Shown here piece by piece: positions 1-6,504 of a DNA stretch of 8,553 nucleotides. The translations under genes and the position numbers were made by a program. The notes under the pieces are model-generated. The model ran no database searches, had not been told where the DNA came from, and worked only from the letters and a program-made list of their open reading frames with translations. How positions within the stretch are numbered: the first letter of the stretch is position 1; each line of letters starts with the position of its first letter. Location of the stretch: positions 1 through 8,553 of the forward strand of contig URXI01000185.1 in the NCBI GenBank assembly GCA_900551775.1. The letters run 5' to 3'. This stretch comes from an uncultured Eubacterium sp. Its GTDB lineage: Bacteria; Bacillota; Clostridia; Peptostreptococcales; Anaerovoracaceae.

Positions 1-105
1 GGTTCTTTTACTGCGCAGATCAAGTTCAGCTGCAAGAAAGCCGGCGCCTTTGTCAGAAGCGATCTGTCTGCCTATGGAAAATGGTATATAGATAAATTAA
101 AATAA
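1..105 (+). CDS. C-terminal end of an unidentified protein (5' truncated)
   Basis: An open frame runs from the first base of the window to a TAA at 103-105 and gives 34 residues ending in SAYGKWYIDKLK. Only the tail is present, so no family can be named. The mix of alternating hydrophobic and polar residues (TAQIKFSCKK) would fit the last strands of a beta-rich, possibly secreted domain, but that is a guess. No hairpin-plus-T terminator follows; the 78 bases to the next start are AT-rich. It could also be a chance open frame, although the good reading to the natural stop and the drop in GC right after it favour a real gene end. Confidence 0.5.
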   Translation, partial: GSFTAQIKFSCKKAGAFVRSDLSAYGKWYIDKLK

Positions 106-183
106 CAAAAACATACCGAACCTCAATTAAAATATTAAAATAACATTTAGGTGCAATAATATTGAACGAGGGAGGTAGAGAAA

Positions 184-777
184 ATGAAGAAAATATATGG
201 TTATATAAGAGTTTCGACGAAAGATCAGAATGAAGCCAGGCAGAGGATTGCTCTGGCGGAATTTCCCGTTCCAAAGGAAAATATCTTTATGGACAAGCTG
301 AGCGGGAAGGATTTTAACAGACCGCAGTATAAGAAATTGGTACGAAAACTGCGGAAAGGCGATATACTGGTAATAAAGTCCATCGACCGCCTGGGACGGA
401 ACTATGAAGAAATATTGAATCAGTGGCGGATTATTACAAAAGAAAAGATGACCGATGTGGTCGTACTGGATATGCCGCTTTTGGATACCAGGCAGACTGG
501 CAGGAATTTGACAGGAACTTTTGTAGCAGATCTGGTGCTGCAGATTTTGTCCTATGTGGCACAGACGGAACGTGAGAATATCAAGCAGCGGCAGATGGAG
601 GGCATTGCAGCGGCAAAGATGCGGGGTGTCCGCTTTGGCCGACCTCGAAAAAACGTGCCAGGGGCGTTTTACAGTATCAAATCGGAATGGGAGGATAAGA
701 AACTTTCATCGAGGGAGGCGGCCAAACGGCTGGGGGTTTCTCAGGATACCTTTCTCCGCTGGGTACACGGGAGATAG
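184..777 (+). CDS. Small serine recombinase (resolvase/invertase family)
   Basis: A 197-residue protein of the resolvase/invertase class, which cuts and rejoins DNA through a 5'-phosphoserine intermediate. The N-terminal catalytic domain begins with YGYIRVSTKDQN, placing the nucleophile at Ser11 with Arg9 beside it. Arg46 and the IDRLGRN block (Asp68, Arg69, Arg72) match the other active-site positions of gamma-delta resolvase. TERENI (128-133) starts the long dimerisation helix. After GRPRK (152-156) comes a C-terminal helix-turn-helix (about 174-195, SSREAAKRLGVSQDTFLRW). The length is normal for Tn3-type resolvases and DNA invertases and much shorter than large serine integrases, so it is probably intact. 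The start is supported by GGAGG at 171-175, 8 bases upstream. No transposase is adjacent and no terminator follows. Whether it acts as an invertase or a resolvase cannot be told from the sequence. Confidence 0.93.
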   Translation: MKKIYGYIRVSTKDQNEARQRIALAEFPVPKENIFMDKLSGKDFNRPQYKKLVRKLRKGDILVIKSIDRLGRNYEEILNQWRIITKEKMTDVVVLDMPLLDTRQTGRNLTGTFVADLVLQILSYVAQTERENIKQRQMEGIAAAKMRGVRFGRPRKNVPGAFYSIKSEWEDKKLSSREAAKRLGVSQDTFLRWVHGR

Positions 778-873
778 TGTTTGCAGGAAAAAGTAGGAAA
801 TTTCGTTCCCCTGATATATAGAAAAAATCGACATAAAAATACATAATTCTTACTGCAATTCATTATAAACCAC

Positions 874-903
874 CTGAATGAAAAAGTCTGCTTTATCGTT
901 CAG
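874..903 (+). promoter_or_regulatory. Leader hairpin before the 82-residue gene
   Basis: CTGAATGA (874-881) pairs with TCGTTCAG (896-903), eight pairs with one G-U. After an A/A mismatch, AAAG pairs with CTTT around a TCTG tetraloop. The hairpin ends 9 bases before the AGGAGG ribosome binding site at 913-918. There is no T tract, so it is not a simple terminator. A weak promoter candidate, TCGACA at 828-833, lies upstream without a convincing -10. It may tune translation or mRNA stability; the role is unknown. Confidence 0.45.
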
Positions 904-925
904 AACTTTCCCAGGAGGTGTGCCG

Positions 926-1174
926 ATGAAAGAAACGAAGTGTAAAACTGGACTGCTTGAATATATCGCAGAGAATGCCGGATGCGGCTATCTCTCGGAT
1001 CTGCACAGTAAAAAAAGAAACTTTCATATCTATGAGGTCATAATGAATATTGCGCCTTCAGATTATGACCTGAAGGAATGGGAGGATGCAGTCCGATACA
1101 TCACAGGGAAAACGGTTTCTTTCCAGGACAGCGATCAGGCAGCAGAATATCTGCTGCAGCACTTGAAAAAATAA
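926..1174 (+). CDS. Small protein of unknown function, 82 residues
   Basis: I do not recognise this protein. The start at 926 is chosen because AGGAGG lies at 913-918, 7 bases upstream. An in-frame ATG at 878 sits inside the upstream hairpin, has no ribosome binding site and would add 16 unlikely residues. The product begins MKETKCKTGLLEYIAENAG and is soluble and charged, with no signal peptide or membrane helix. It looks mostly helical: LLEYIAENA near the start, KEWEDAVRYI in the middle and DQAAEYLLQHLKK at the end. There are two cysteines (about residues 6 and 20) but no metal-binding pattern. It is probably monocistronic, since a strong terminator follows 15 bases after the stop. A small intracellular accessory or regulatory protein is possible, but nothing in the sequence shows a function. 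Confidence 0.75.
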   Translation: MKETKCKTGLLEYIAENAGCGYLSDLHSKKRNFHIYEVIMNIAPSDYDLKEWEDAVRYITGKTVSFQDSDQAAEYLLQHLKK

Positions 1175-1189
1175 ATCTCCCGCTGCTAT

Positions 1190-1233
1190 CCTCACAGTAA
1201 CAAATGATAACTTTGCTATTGTGAGGTTTTTTT
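1190..1233 (+). terminator. Rho-independent terminator after the 82-residue gene
   Basis: CCTCACAGTAACAAA (1190-1204) pairs with TTTGCTATTGTGAGG (1212-1226) over 15 positions with two G-U pairs and a 7-base loop, followed by seven T (1227-1233). It separates the small gene from the exporter transcription unit. Confidence 0.92.
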
Positions 1234-1244
1234 GTGATCGCACC

Positions 1245-1273
1245 TTGCATTATCAATATAATTGTGCTAACAT
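1245..1273 (+). promoter_or_regulatory. Candidate promoter of the exporter gene
   Basis: TTGCAT (1245-1250) and TAACAT (1268-1273) are 17 bases apart and each match the sigma-A consensus at four or more positions. Transcription would start near 1280, inside the palindrome at 1276-1293, which would let a bound repressor block it. The better -10 match TATAAT at 1290-1295 is rejected because its start point would fall within the ribosome binding site. Confidence 0.45.
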
Positions 1274-1275
1274 AA

Positions 1276-1293
1276 TATACAGCATGCTGTATA
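1276..1293. promoter_or_regulatory. 18-bp perfect palindrome, probable operator
   Basis: TATACAGCATGCTGTATA reads the same on both strands, with no spacer between halves, so it suits a dimeric DNA-binding protein rather than an RNA hairpin. It lies between the candidate promoter and the ribosome binding site (AAGGAGG, 1297-1303) of the exporter. MarR-family dimers commonly bind palindromes of this size, and a MarR gene lies at the other end of the exporter. That link is inferred. No matching palindrome is present at the promoter of the operon that carries marR. Confidence 0.75.
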
Positions 1294-1310
1294 ATTAAGG
1301 AGGTCTTGAT

Positions 1311-2741
1311 ATGAACCACTCTTTTTTGAAATCAAAATGGAGTATTTTTATAGTAACAAGTATGGCAAACCTGGGAGTTTCCTTTGCCATCAATAGTCTG
1401 AATCTGGCGCTGCCTTTGATTCGCGAAGAATTTGGCGTGACCCAGTCCGATGTCAGCTGGCTGGCGCTAGTCTATTCGCTGCTTCCCAGCTGTATGCTGC
1501 TGCTTTTCGGGCGGCTGGCAGACATCTGCGGCTATCGGCGGCAGTATCTATTTGGATTTGCCTTCTTTACGGTCGTTTCCATGTTGGCGCCGATTTTGTC
1601 CTTTAATCTGCCGACATTAGTCGTGTTCAGGGCGCTGCAGGGAATCGGTTACGCCATTCTGATTTCCATCACGCAGGCGACAATCTTTAAAACATTCCCG
1701 GAAAACGAGAGAGGGAAGGCGCTGGGCATCAATTCCGTGTTCGTCTCAGTGGGTTTTGCTGCGGGGCCGACCATCGGAGGCGTGCTGCTGAATTTCTTTA
1801 CCTGGCACTCCATCTTTTATTTTTGCGCGGTATTCAGTGCTCTGGGACTGATCGGAACCCTTTTGGCGATGGAGGACGACACGACGGAAAAAGAGACCCG
1901 GCCAAAGATGGACTCCGTCGGCGGACTGTTTTTTATGGTATTCATCGGCGCCTTGTCGGTGGGCATCAACTTTGTCGACGATTGGGGAATGTCCTGGAAG
2001 ATCAGCACCTTATTTGCTATTTCGGCAGCAGGACTGTTTCTGTTCATCATCAGAGAAAGACGTGCAGAGCACCCGCTTCTGCCCCTCTACATCTTTAAAA
2101 ACAGAACCTTTACTTTGGCTAACTGCACCTGCCTGCTGTCTTATCTGACCCAGCAGCTGACCACATATCTTTACCCGTTTTTTCTCGCCGACGTGATGAT
2201 GATGTCAGCGTATCATTCGGGCTTGATTATGCTGACGGCGCCAGTTACCATGATGCTTTTTTCACCAGTGGGCGGCAGCATATCGGACAAAAAAGGAACA
2301 AAGCCTCCAGCGGTGCTGGGACTTGTGCTGATTATCATGAGTTGCCTGGGAACGGCATTTTTCCATCAGGGGCAGAGTCTTTTCTATGTCATCGTCATTC
2401 TGATTCTCATGGGTGCAGGCAACGGCCTCAGCGTTTCAGCCATCAACAGTGCGATTCTGGGTTCGGTCGATACGAGTATGTCTGGTGCTGCCTCAGGAAC
2501 TTTGGCAACGATGCGTAACATCGGAAACACTCTGGGCATTGCCATAGGCAGTGTAATGCTGACCATGAGGCAGACGCACTATGGTAACCTGGCATTATCT
2601 CACATCAGCGTCTATCTGAAGGCGCAGAGAGATATCTTCCTCTTCGGCGCACTGGCAGCAGCTTTGGCAATCTGCCTGATATTGTTTATCCACGACAAAA
2701 AAGAAAAGCAGAAGGTCACCCTTGCTGCTTCACAATGCTAG
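1311..2741 (+). CDS. MFS multidrug exporter, DHA2 (14-helix) type
   Basis: A 476-residue integral membrane protein of the major facilitator superfamily, most like proton-driven drug exporters of the EmrB/QacA (DHA2) branch. NLALPLI in the first helix (31-37) is the branch's helix-1 motif. Motif A is GRLADICGYRR (67-77) in the helix 2-3 loop, RALQGIG (107-113) is motif B, and GFAAGPTIGG (148-157) is the antiporter motif C in helix 5. The length and about 14 hydrophobic segments fit the 14-helix type. The start has AAGGAGG at 1297-1303, 7 bases upstream. A probable operator covers its transcription start, and its last 26 bases overlap the end of the convergent marR gene. The family exports lipophilic cations, antibiotics or bile acids; the substrate here cannot be read from sequence. 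Confidence 0.92.
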   Translation: MNHSFLKSKWSIFIVTSMANLGVSFAINSLNLALPLIREEFGVTQSDVSWLALVYSLLPSCMLLLFGRLADICGYRRQYLFGFAFFTVVSMLAPILSFNLPTLVVFRALQGIGYAILISITQATIFKTFPENERGKALGINSVFVSVGFAAGPTIGGVLLNFFTWHSIFYFCAVFSALGLIGTLLAMEDDTTEKETRPKMDSVGGLFFMVFIGALSVGINFVDDWGMSWKISTLFAISAAGLFLFIIRERRAEHPLLPLYIFKNRTFTLANCTCLLSYLTQQLTTYLYPFFLADVMMMSAYHSGLIMLTAPVTMMLFSPVGGSISDKKGTKPPAVLGLVLIIMSCLGTAFFHQGQSLFYVIVILILMGAGNGLSVSAINSAILGSVDTSMSGAASGTLATMRNIGNTLGIAIGSVMLTMRQTHYGNLALSHISVYLKAQRDIFLFGALAAALAICLILFIHDKKEKQKVTLAASQC

Positions 2742-3147
2742 CCAGCGCTTTATCCAGAAGGCGCTCAAACTGCAGTCTTTCTTCGGCACTCATACTTGAG
2801 AGTATTTTTTCTCCTGTATGGGTGCCGTTTTCTTTTATCTGAGATATCAAAGAGTCTCCCTGACTTGTAAGATTGAGCAGGGCGCGGCGTCCGTCCTCGG
2901 AAGATGGAACCATGGTGATGGCGTTTTTTTCACACAGGCGCTTGACGATGCCGCTGGCCGTCTGATGGGTGACCCCCAGATGGTTGCTCAGATCCCTTAT
3001 GGAGACCCCTGGATGTTCACTGAGATAAATCAGAGCATCCGCCTGTTCAGCTGTCAAATTGATACTCTTTAAATTGTTATTTCTATTTGAAATAATGGTT
3101 TTTCCCAGCATGAGGATTTTTCTTGCTGCGAGGTATTCTGTGTTCAT
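2716..3147 (-). CDS. MarR-family transcriptional regulator
   Basis: A 143-residue winged-helix protein of the MarR family, dimeric regulators that usually repress efflux or stress genes until a small aromatic or toxic ligand binds. The DNA-binding core spans about 31-95: TAEQADALIYLSEH, then the helix-turn-helix SIRDLSNHLGVTHQTASGIVKRL (49-71), then the wing SSEDGRRALLNLT (82-94) with the conserved Asp and Arg pair. Helices at both ends would form the dimer interface. It is the second gene of an operon with the cation facilitator, six bases after that gene's stop. Its ribosome binding site (GAAAGG) lies in the last codons of the upstream gene, so translation is probably coupled. It converges with the exporter and overlaps it by 26 bp. 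Regulation of the exporter through the palindrome at 1276-1293 is inferred. Confidence 0.92.
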   Translation of the reverse strand: MNTEYLAARKILMLGKTIISNRNNNLKSINLTAEQADALIYLSEHPGVSIRDLSNHLGVTHQTASGIVKRLCEKNAITMVPSSEDGRRALLNLTSQGDSLISQIKENGTHTGEKILSSMSAEERLQFERLLDKALASIVKQQG

Positions 3148-3153
3148 GTGGCT

Positions 3154-4071
3154 TTACCTTTCTTTGTTAAATTCGATGTCCGGAAGGAGTTCAAAGTAAA
3201 AATCAGAGTATTTCTGAGCCAGAGCCTGGATGCAGTCGTTCTGTACGACTTTGAATCGAGAGATGGAGACTTCGTCCCGGTCAAAGGTGATGTAGACGCT
3301 GATCCAGAGCTTGCGTCCGGTTCTCACGATGTCATAATAAAGTTTTTTGTACCCGTAGTTGTATAGAATCGGTTCTACCGTTTCTTTTATTTCATCGATG
3401 GTCTCTTCTTCTGGCGGAATCAAGAACAAGTCCCGCAGTCCGGTGACGACCGCTTTGATGGGCGCAGGAATCATGAAAATGGAGAGGACGACCGTGATGA
3501 TCTGGTCCAAATAAGGAATCACTGGTGCGAACCACTGCGCCGTAATGACCACTGGCAGAAAGAAGGCCAGGGTCATCCCCATGGATACAATGCTGTCAAT
3601 CTGCCAGCCCCGCATTTCCATAGATACTAATGGAGAATTGACTACTTTGTTTTTGTTCTTAAGATAGATAGAAACCAATACACCCAGAATTGCCGCAACT
3701 AATTCGAAATACGCCACGGTGCTGAAAGAGACAGTTCTTCCGCCGTGGAGCATGATCTCAATGTTGTTGATGATCAGCCCTACCGTGACAGCAGTCATGG
3801 TGACGCCTTTGACGACGACAAACATGGATTCGATCTGCAGATAACCAAAAGGATGCTTTTCCGTGGATGGCTTATAGAGGAGCGGAATCAAAAATATGGA
3901 TGGGAGCAGCATGATAAACTCTACTGCATCGTAAACCGCATCCAGAAGGACGGCCTGAGAACTCGTATAGATTGCCATGAGAAGTTCGATGATGACGAAG
4001 AACAGATTTCCGTACAGCGAAACGGTCATGGCGGATTTTTCCTTTTTCTGAGCTTTTTTGCTCACATGCAT
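3154..4071 (-). CDS. Cation diffusion facilitator (CDF) family transporter, atypical metal site
   Basis: A 305-residue membrane protein with the CDF plan: a short basic N-terminus, about six helices, and a C-terminal cytoplasmic domain (about 215-300, EETIDEIKETVEPIL onward) of the ferredoxin-like type. Helix 2 carries DAVYD (Asp44, Asp48), matching the Asp pair of the transport site of Escherichia coli YiiP. HPFGYLQIES (73-82) matches the family's HxFGHGKAE loop. In helix 5, YiiP has HxxxD; here the stretch is GWQID, so the Asp is kept (159) but the His is replaced by Gly155. Loop residues YiiP Asp68 and His75 appear as Thr70 and Tyr77. Metal choice may therefore differ from zinc, or transport may be altered. 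GAGGTG (4077-4082) supports the start. It heads an operon with marR and is divergent from the XRE operon. Confidence 0.85.
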   Translation of the reverse strand: MHVSKKAQKKEKSAMTVSLYGNLFFVIIELLMAIYTSSQAVLLDAVYDAVEFIMLLPSIFLIPLLYKPSTEKHPFGYLQIESMFVVVKGVTMTAVTVGLIINNIEIMLHGGRTVSFSTVAYFELVAAILGVLVSIYLKNKNKVVNSPLVSMEMRGWQIDSIVSMGMTLAFFLPVVITAQWFAPVIPYLDQIITVVLSIFMIPAPIKAVVTGLRDLFLIPPEEETIDEIKETVEPILYNYGYKKLYYDIVRTGRKLWISVYITFDRDEVSISRFKVVQNDCIQALAQKYSDFYFELLPDIEFNKER

Positions 4072-4097
4072 AATTTCACCTCACTAACATTATATCT

Positions 4098-4126
4098 ATC
4101 ATACGCTATTTTCAAGGCTTTGACAA
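4098..4126 (-). promoter_or_regulatory. Promoter of the CDF-marR operon
   Basis: Read on the minus strand, TTGTCA (4121-4126) and TATGAT (4098-4103) are separated by exactly 17 bases, each matching the sigma-A consensus at five of six positions. It sits 27 bases ahead of the CDF start. A near-palindrome, CAAGGCTTTG, lies in the spacer and reaches into the -35, and might be an operator. Confidence 0.75.
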
Positions 4127-4144
4127 GAAAGCAGAAGTAAACCC

Positions 4145-4167
4145 CCGGTTCAGTCTTTCTAAACCGG
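4145..4167. repeat. Inverted repeat between the divergent promoters
   Basis: CCGGTTCAG (4145-4153) and CTAAACCGG (4159-4167) form a 9-bp inverted repeat with one imperfect position and a 5-base centre. It lies upstream of both -35 boxes and has no T tract on either side, so it is more likely a protein-binding site than a terminator. Which regulator uses it is unknown. Confidence 0.45.
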
Positions 4168-4188
4168 AGATCAAAAAATCAACTCACG

Positions 4189-4213
4189 GTTAACTTTTTT
4201 TACTAAAGTCAAC
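4189..4213. promoter_or_regulatory. Possible operator upstream of the XRE gene
   Basis: GTTAACT (4189-4195) and AGTCAAC (4207-4213) are arms of an imperfect inverted repeat (6 of 7) centred about 30 bases before the -35 of the XRE operon. Self-regulation by the XRE protein is possible but is only inferred from position. Confidence 0.3.
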
Positions 4214-4223
4214 TTGCTCCCCA

Positions 4224-4252
4224 TTGTTATTTTTTCACCGGAAGGCTACAAT
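4224..4252 (+). promoter_or_regulatory. Promoter of the XRE-PLDc_N-ABC operon
   Basis: TTGTTA (4224-4229) and TACAAT (4247-4252) are 17 bases apart, a good sigma-A-type match. The start point would be near 4259, giving a very short leader that just contains AGGAGG (4261-4266) before the ATG at 4275. Confidence 0.75.
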
Positions 4253-4274
4253 AACATCATAGGAGGTAGGGAAA

Positions 4275-5396
4275 ATGAAAGAAATCAACATTGCACAGAC
4301 GATTATTGATAAGAGAAAAGAGAAAGGCATCACCCAGGAAGATCTGGCAGAGTATATCGGCGTTTCAAAGGCGTCTGTATCAAAGTGGGAAACGGGGCAG
4401 AGCTATCCGGATATTACTCTCCTGCCACAGCTGGCAGCCTTTTTCAACATCAGCATTGACGAGTTGATGAACTATTCTCCCCAACTGACGGATCCGGATA
4501 TCAAAAAGCTGTACCACAGACTGGCGAAGGACTTTAGCGAAAAACCCTTTGAAGAAGTTTATGAAGAGTGGGAGGCTGTGATAAAGAAATACTATTCCTG
4601 CTTTTCTCTTTTGCTGCAGATGTGCACTTTGATGGTCAACCATTACATGCTGGCAGAGGGCAAAGCGCGCCAGAAGGAACTTTTAGAAAAAATCATTGAG
4701 CTTTGCCTGCGCATCAAACAGGAAAATGATGATACCAGTATGGCAACCCAGGCCAACCAAATCCATGGAATATGCCTCTTGATGCTGAACAGACCCGCCG
4801 AGACAGTGGATTTGCTGGAAGCCGACGATTGTTATCTGACCAGTTCTCACAGCGGGCTTTTAGCAAACGCTTACTTGGCATTGGGGAGAAAAGATAAAGC
4901 GGAAGAGGTTCTGCAGGGAGATATCTACAGCCACCTGATGACGATAATCAACGAAGTGCCCATGCTTTTGAGTATCAATATGGAGAACCCTCGGAAAGCA
5001 GAGGAGATTGTTCAGCGGATGTTCTCGCTGACAGATTTATTCAATATCGAAAAATTGAATTTTAACGCAGTTCTGATTCTCTGCCTGGCAGCGGGCGAAA
5101 CCTATGCTGCTTTTGGAGAACAGGATAAAGCGATGGAGTACCTGACAAGATATACAGACATTTGCTGCAATCTGGAGCTGCCCATGAGGATCCGCGGCGA
5201 CCACTTCTTTGATCACATCGACAACACTTTGGATAAATTAGCCCTTGGAAGTGATGCGCCTAGGGAGGAACGTCTGATCCGCGAAAGTATGATCTGCGCG
5301 CTGGTGGAAAATCCGGCTTTTGCGCAGCTGGCAGAATTGCCGGAATTTCAATATTTGTTAAAGAGATTAGAGAGAAATAAAGGGGAAGAAAAATGA
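4275..5396 (+). CDS. XRE-type HTH regulator with a helical repeat-like C-terminal region
   Basis: A 373-residue cytoplasmic regulator. Residues 6-64 form a lambda-repressor-type helix-turn-helix: RKEKGITQEDLAEYIGVSK followed by SVSKWETGQSYPDITLLPQLAAFF, a textbook match. The remaining 300 residues are predominantly helical, with pairs of amphipathic helices resembling TPR units (for example LLANAYLALGRKDKAEEVL near 193-211 and GETYAAFGEQDKAMEYL near 275-291). Such regions usually sense a peptide, partner protein or ligand, as in the Rgg/PlcR-like architecture. I do not see enough to place it in a quorum-sensing family. The start has AGGAGG 8 bases upstream. Its stop overlaps the next start by four bases (ATGA), so it is translated with the membrane protein and ABC genes and most likely controls their operon. 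Confidence 0.9.
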   Translation: MKEINIAQTIIDKRKEKGITQEDLAEYIGVSKASVSKWETGQSYPDITLLPQLAAFFNISIDELMNYSPQLTDPDIKKLYHRLAKDFSEKPFEEVYEEWEAVIKKYYSCFSLLLQMCTLMVNHYMLAEGKARQKELLEKIIELCLRIKQENDDTSMATQANQIHGICLLMLNRPAETVDLLEADDCYLTSSHSGLLANAYLALGRKDKAEEVLQGDIYSHLMTIINEVPMLLSINMENPRKAEEIVQRMFSLTDLFNIEKLNFNAVLILCLAAGETYAAFGEQDKAMEYLTRYTDICCNLELPMRIRGDHFFDHIDNTLDKLALGSDAPREERLIRESMICALVENPAFAQLAELPEFQYLLKRLERNKGEEK

Positions 5397-5596
5397 ACTT
5401 ACAGACAGAATACTTACCATTCTTAATACCAGTGATCATCATCGAACTGGCGCTGATGATTACAGCGCTGATCCACGTTGTAAGACATGATCATTACAAA
5501 TTCGGCAATAAGCCGATTTGGATTATCGTAGTTGTATTGATACAGATTATCGGTCCAATCGTATATTTTGTATTCGGAAGGAGCGATGAGGAATGA
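5393..5596 (+). CDS. PLDc_N-domain small membrane protein (YxlE-like)
   Basis: A 67-residue protein with two predicted membrane helices (about 8-29 and 41-62) separated by a short polar loop, HVVRHDHYKFGNKP. The second helix ends PIVYFVFGR, typical of the PLDc_N domain, which also forms the N-terminal membrane part of cardiolipin synthases but occurs alone here with no phospholipase domain. Bacillus subtilis YxlE is a similar small PLDc_N protein encoded directly before an ABC ATPase and permease, where it is reported to act in negative control of SigY. By analogy this could be a membrane partner or sensor for the transporter; that is inference. It overlaps both neighbours by ATGA, so the start at 5393 is well supported. 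Confidence 0.85.
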   Translation: MNLQTEYLPFLIPVIIIELALMITALIHVVRHDHYKFGNKPIWIIVVVLIQIIGPIVYFVFGRSDEE

Positions 5597-6504
5597 ACGC
5601 ATTAGAGGTACGAAACTTACGCAAAAGTTTTGGCTCCCATGTAGTTCTGGATGACCTCACGATGGAAGTGCGAGAGGGGGAAGTCTTCGGATTTATCGGG
5701 CAAAACGGAGCGGGGAAGACGACGACGATGAAGGCGATCCTGGGGCTGCTTGCCGTCGATGGGGGCGAAATGCGCGTCTTTGGGGAAAAGGTGCGATATG
5801 GCCAGACTGCAACCAATAAGATGGTCGGATATCTGCCTGACGTACCAGCTTTTTACGGCTACATGCGTCCTGTCGAATACCTGAAGCTTTGCGGAGAAAT
5901 CTGCGGTATGGATCAGCGGGCGATCAAAAACAAGAGCCTGGAGCTTTTGGAAATGGTTGGCTTGGCGGAGAGTGCTAAGAAAAAAATCGGCGGATTTTCG
6001 CGGGGCATGAAGCAGCGCCTGGGATTGGCGCAGGCTTTGTTGGCAGAGCCCAGGCTTTTAATCTGCGACGAGCCGACCAGTGCTTTAGATCCTGCAGGGC
6101 GAAAAGAAATCCTCGATATCATGAGACAGGTAAAGGGAAAGACTACGGTGGTTTTTTCCACCCACGTTCTCTCCGATGTGGAGCGAATCTGTGATACGGT
6201 GGCGGTGCTGCACAAGGGTAAAATCGCCTTGTCAGGCTCTCTGCAGGAAATGAAAACAAAACACAGGGCAGACTGCCTGGAAGTCGAGTTTGCTGAAAAC
6301 CGTGAAGCGCAGCAGCTTAAGGCCAGGATTGGCGAACATATGCAGACGAAGATTGATGGATGCGTGCTGTCAGTAAAAACAAGCAACTTGCTGGAGACAG
6401 AAGCTGAAATTCTGAGAATTTTATCGGCGCAGAATTTAATGCCCGTCAGGTTGGAAATCGCAGAGCCTACACTGGAGAATTTGTTTATGGAGGTGATAAA
6501 ATGA
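5593..6504 (+). CDS. ABC transporter ATP-binding protein (YxlF-like, ABC-2 drug type)
   Basis: A 303-residue cytoplasmic ATPase that would power the permease encoded next. Walker A is GQNGAGKTT (36-44). The signature is FSRGMKQR (135-142), a variant of LSGGQ common in the ABC-2 drug/antibiotic class. Walker B is LLICDEP (155-161) with catalytic Glu160, followed by the D-loop SALD (163-166) and the switch His191. The Q-loop region reads GYLPDVPAFYGYM, without the usual Gln, as in many CcmA-type ATPases. Residues after about 225 form the extra C-terminal domain of this subgroup, ending EPTLENLFMEVIK. Start and stop both overlap neighbours by ATGA. Substrates of this class include antimicrobial peptides, drugs and lipids; none can be assigned. 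Confidence 0.95.
   Translation: MNALEVRNLRKSFGSHVVLDDLTMEVREGEVFGFIGQNGAGKTTTMKAILGLLAVDGGEMRVFGEKVRYGQTATNKMVGYLPDVPAFYGYMRPVEYLKLCGEICGMDQRAIKNKSLELLEMVGLAESAKKKIGGFSRGMKQRLGLAQALLAEPRLLICDEPTSALDPAGRKEILDIMRQVKGKTTVVFSTHVLSDVERICDTVAVLHKGKIALSGSLQEMKTKHRADCLEVEFAENREAQQLKARIGEHMQTKIDGCVLSVKTSNLLETEAEILRILSAQNLMPVRLEIAEPTLENLFMEVIK

Noticed and set aside
878..925. Earlier start for the small unknown gene at 878
   Set aside because: No ribosome binding site precedes it and it lies inside the leader hairpin; AGGAGG is ideally placed for 926.
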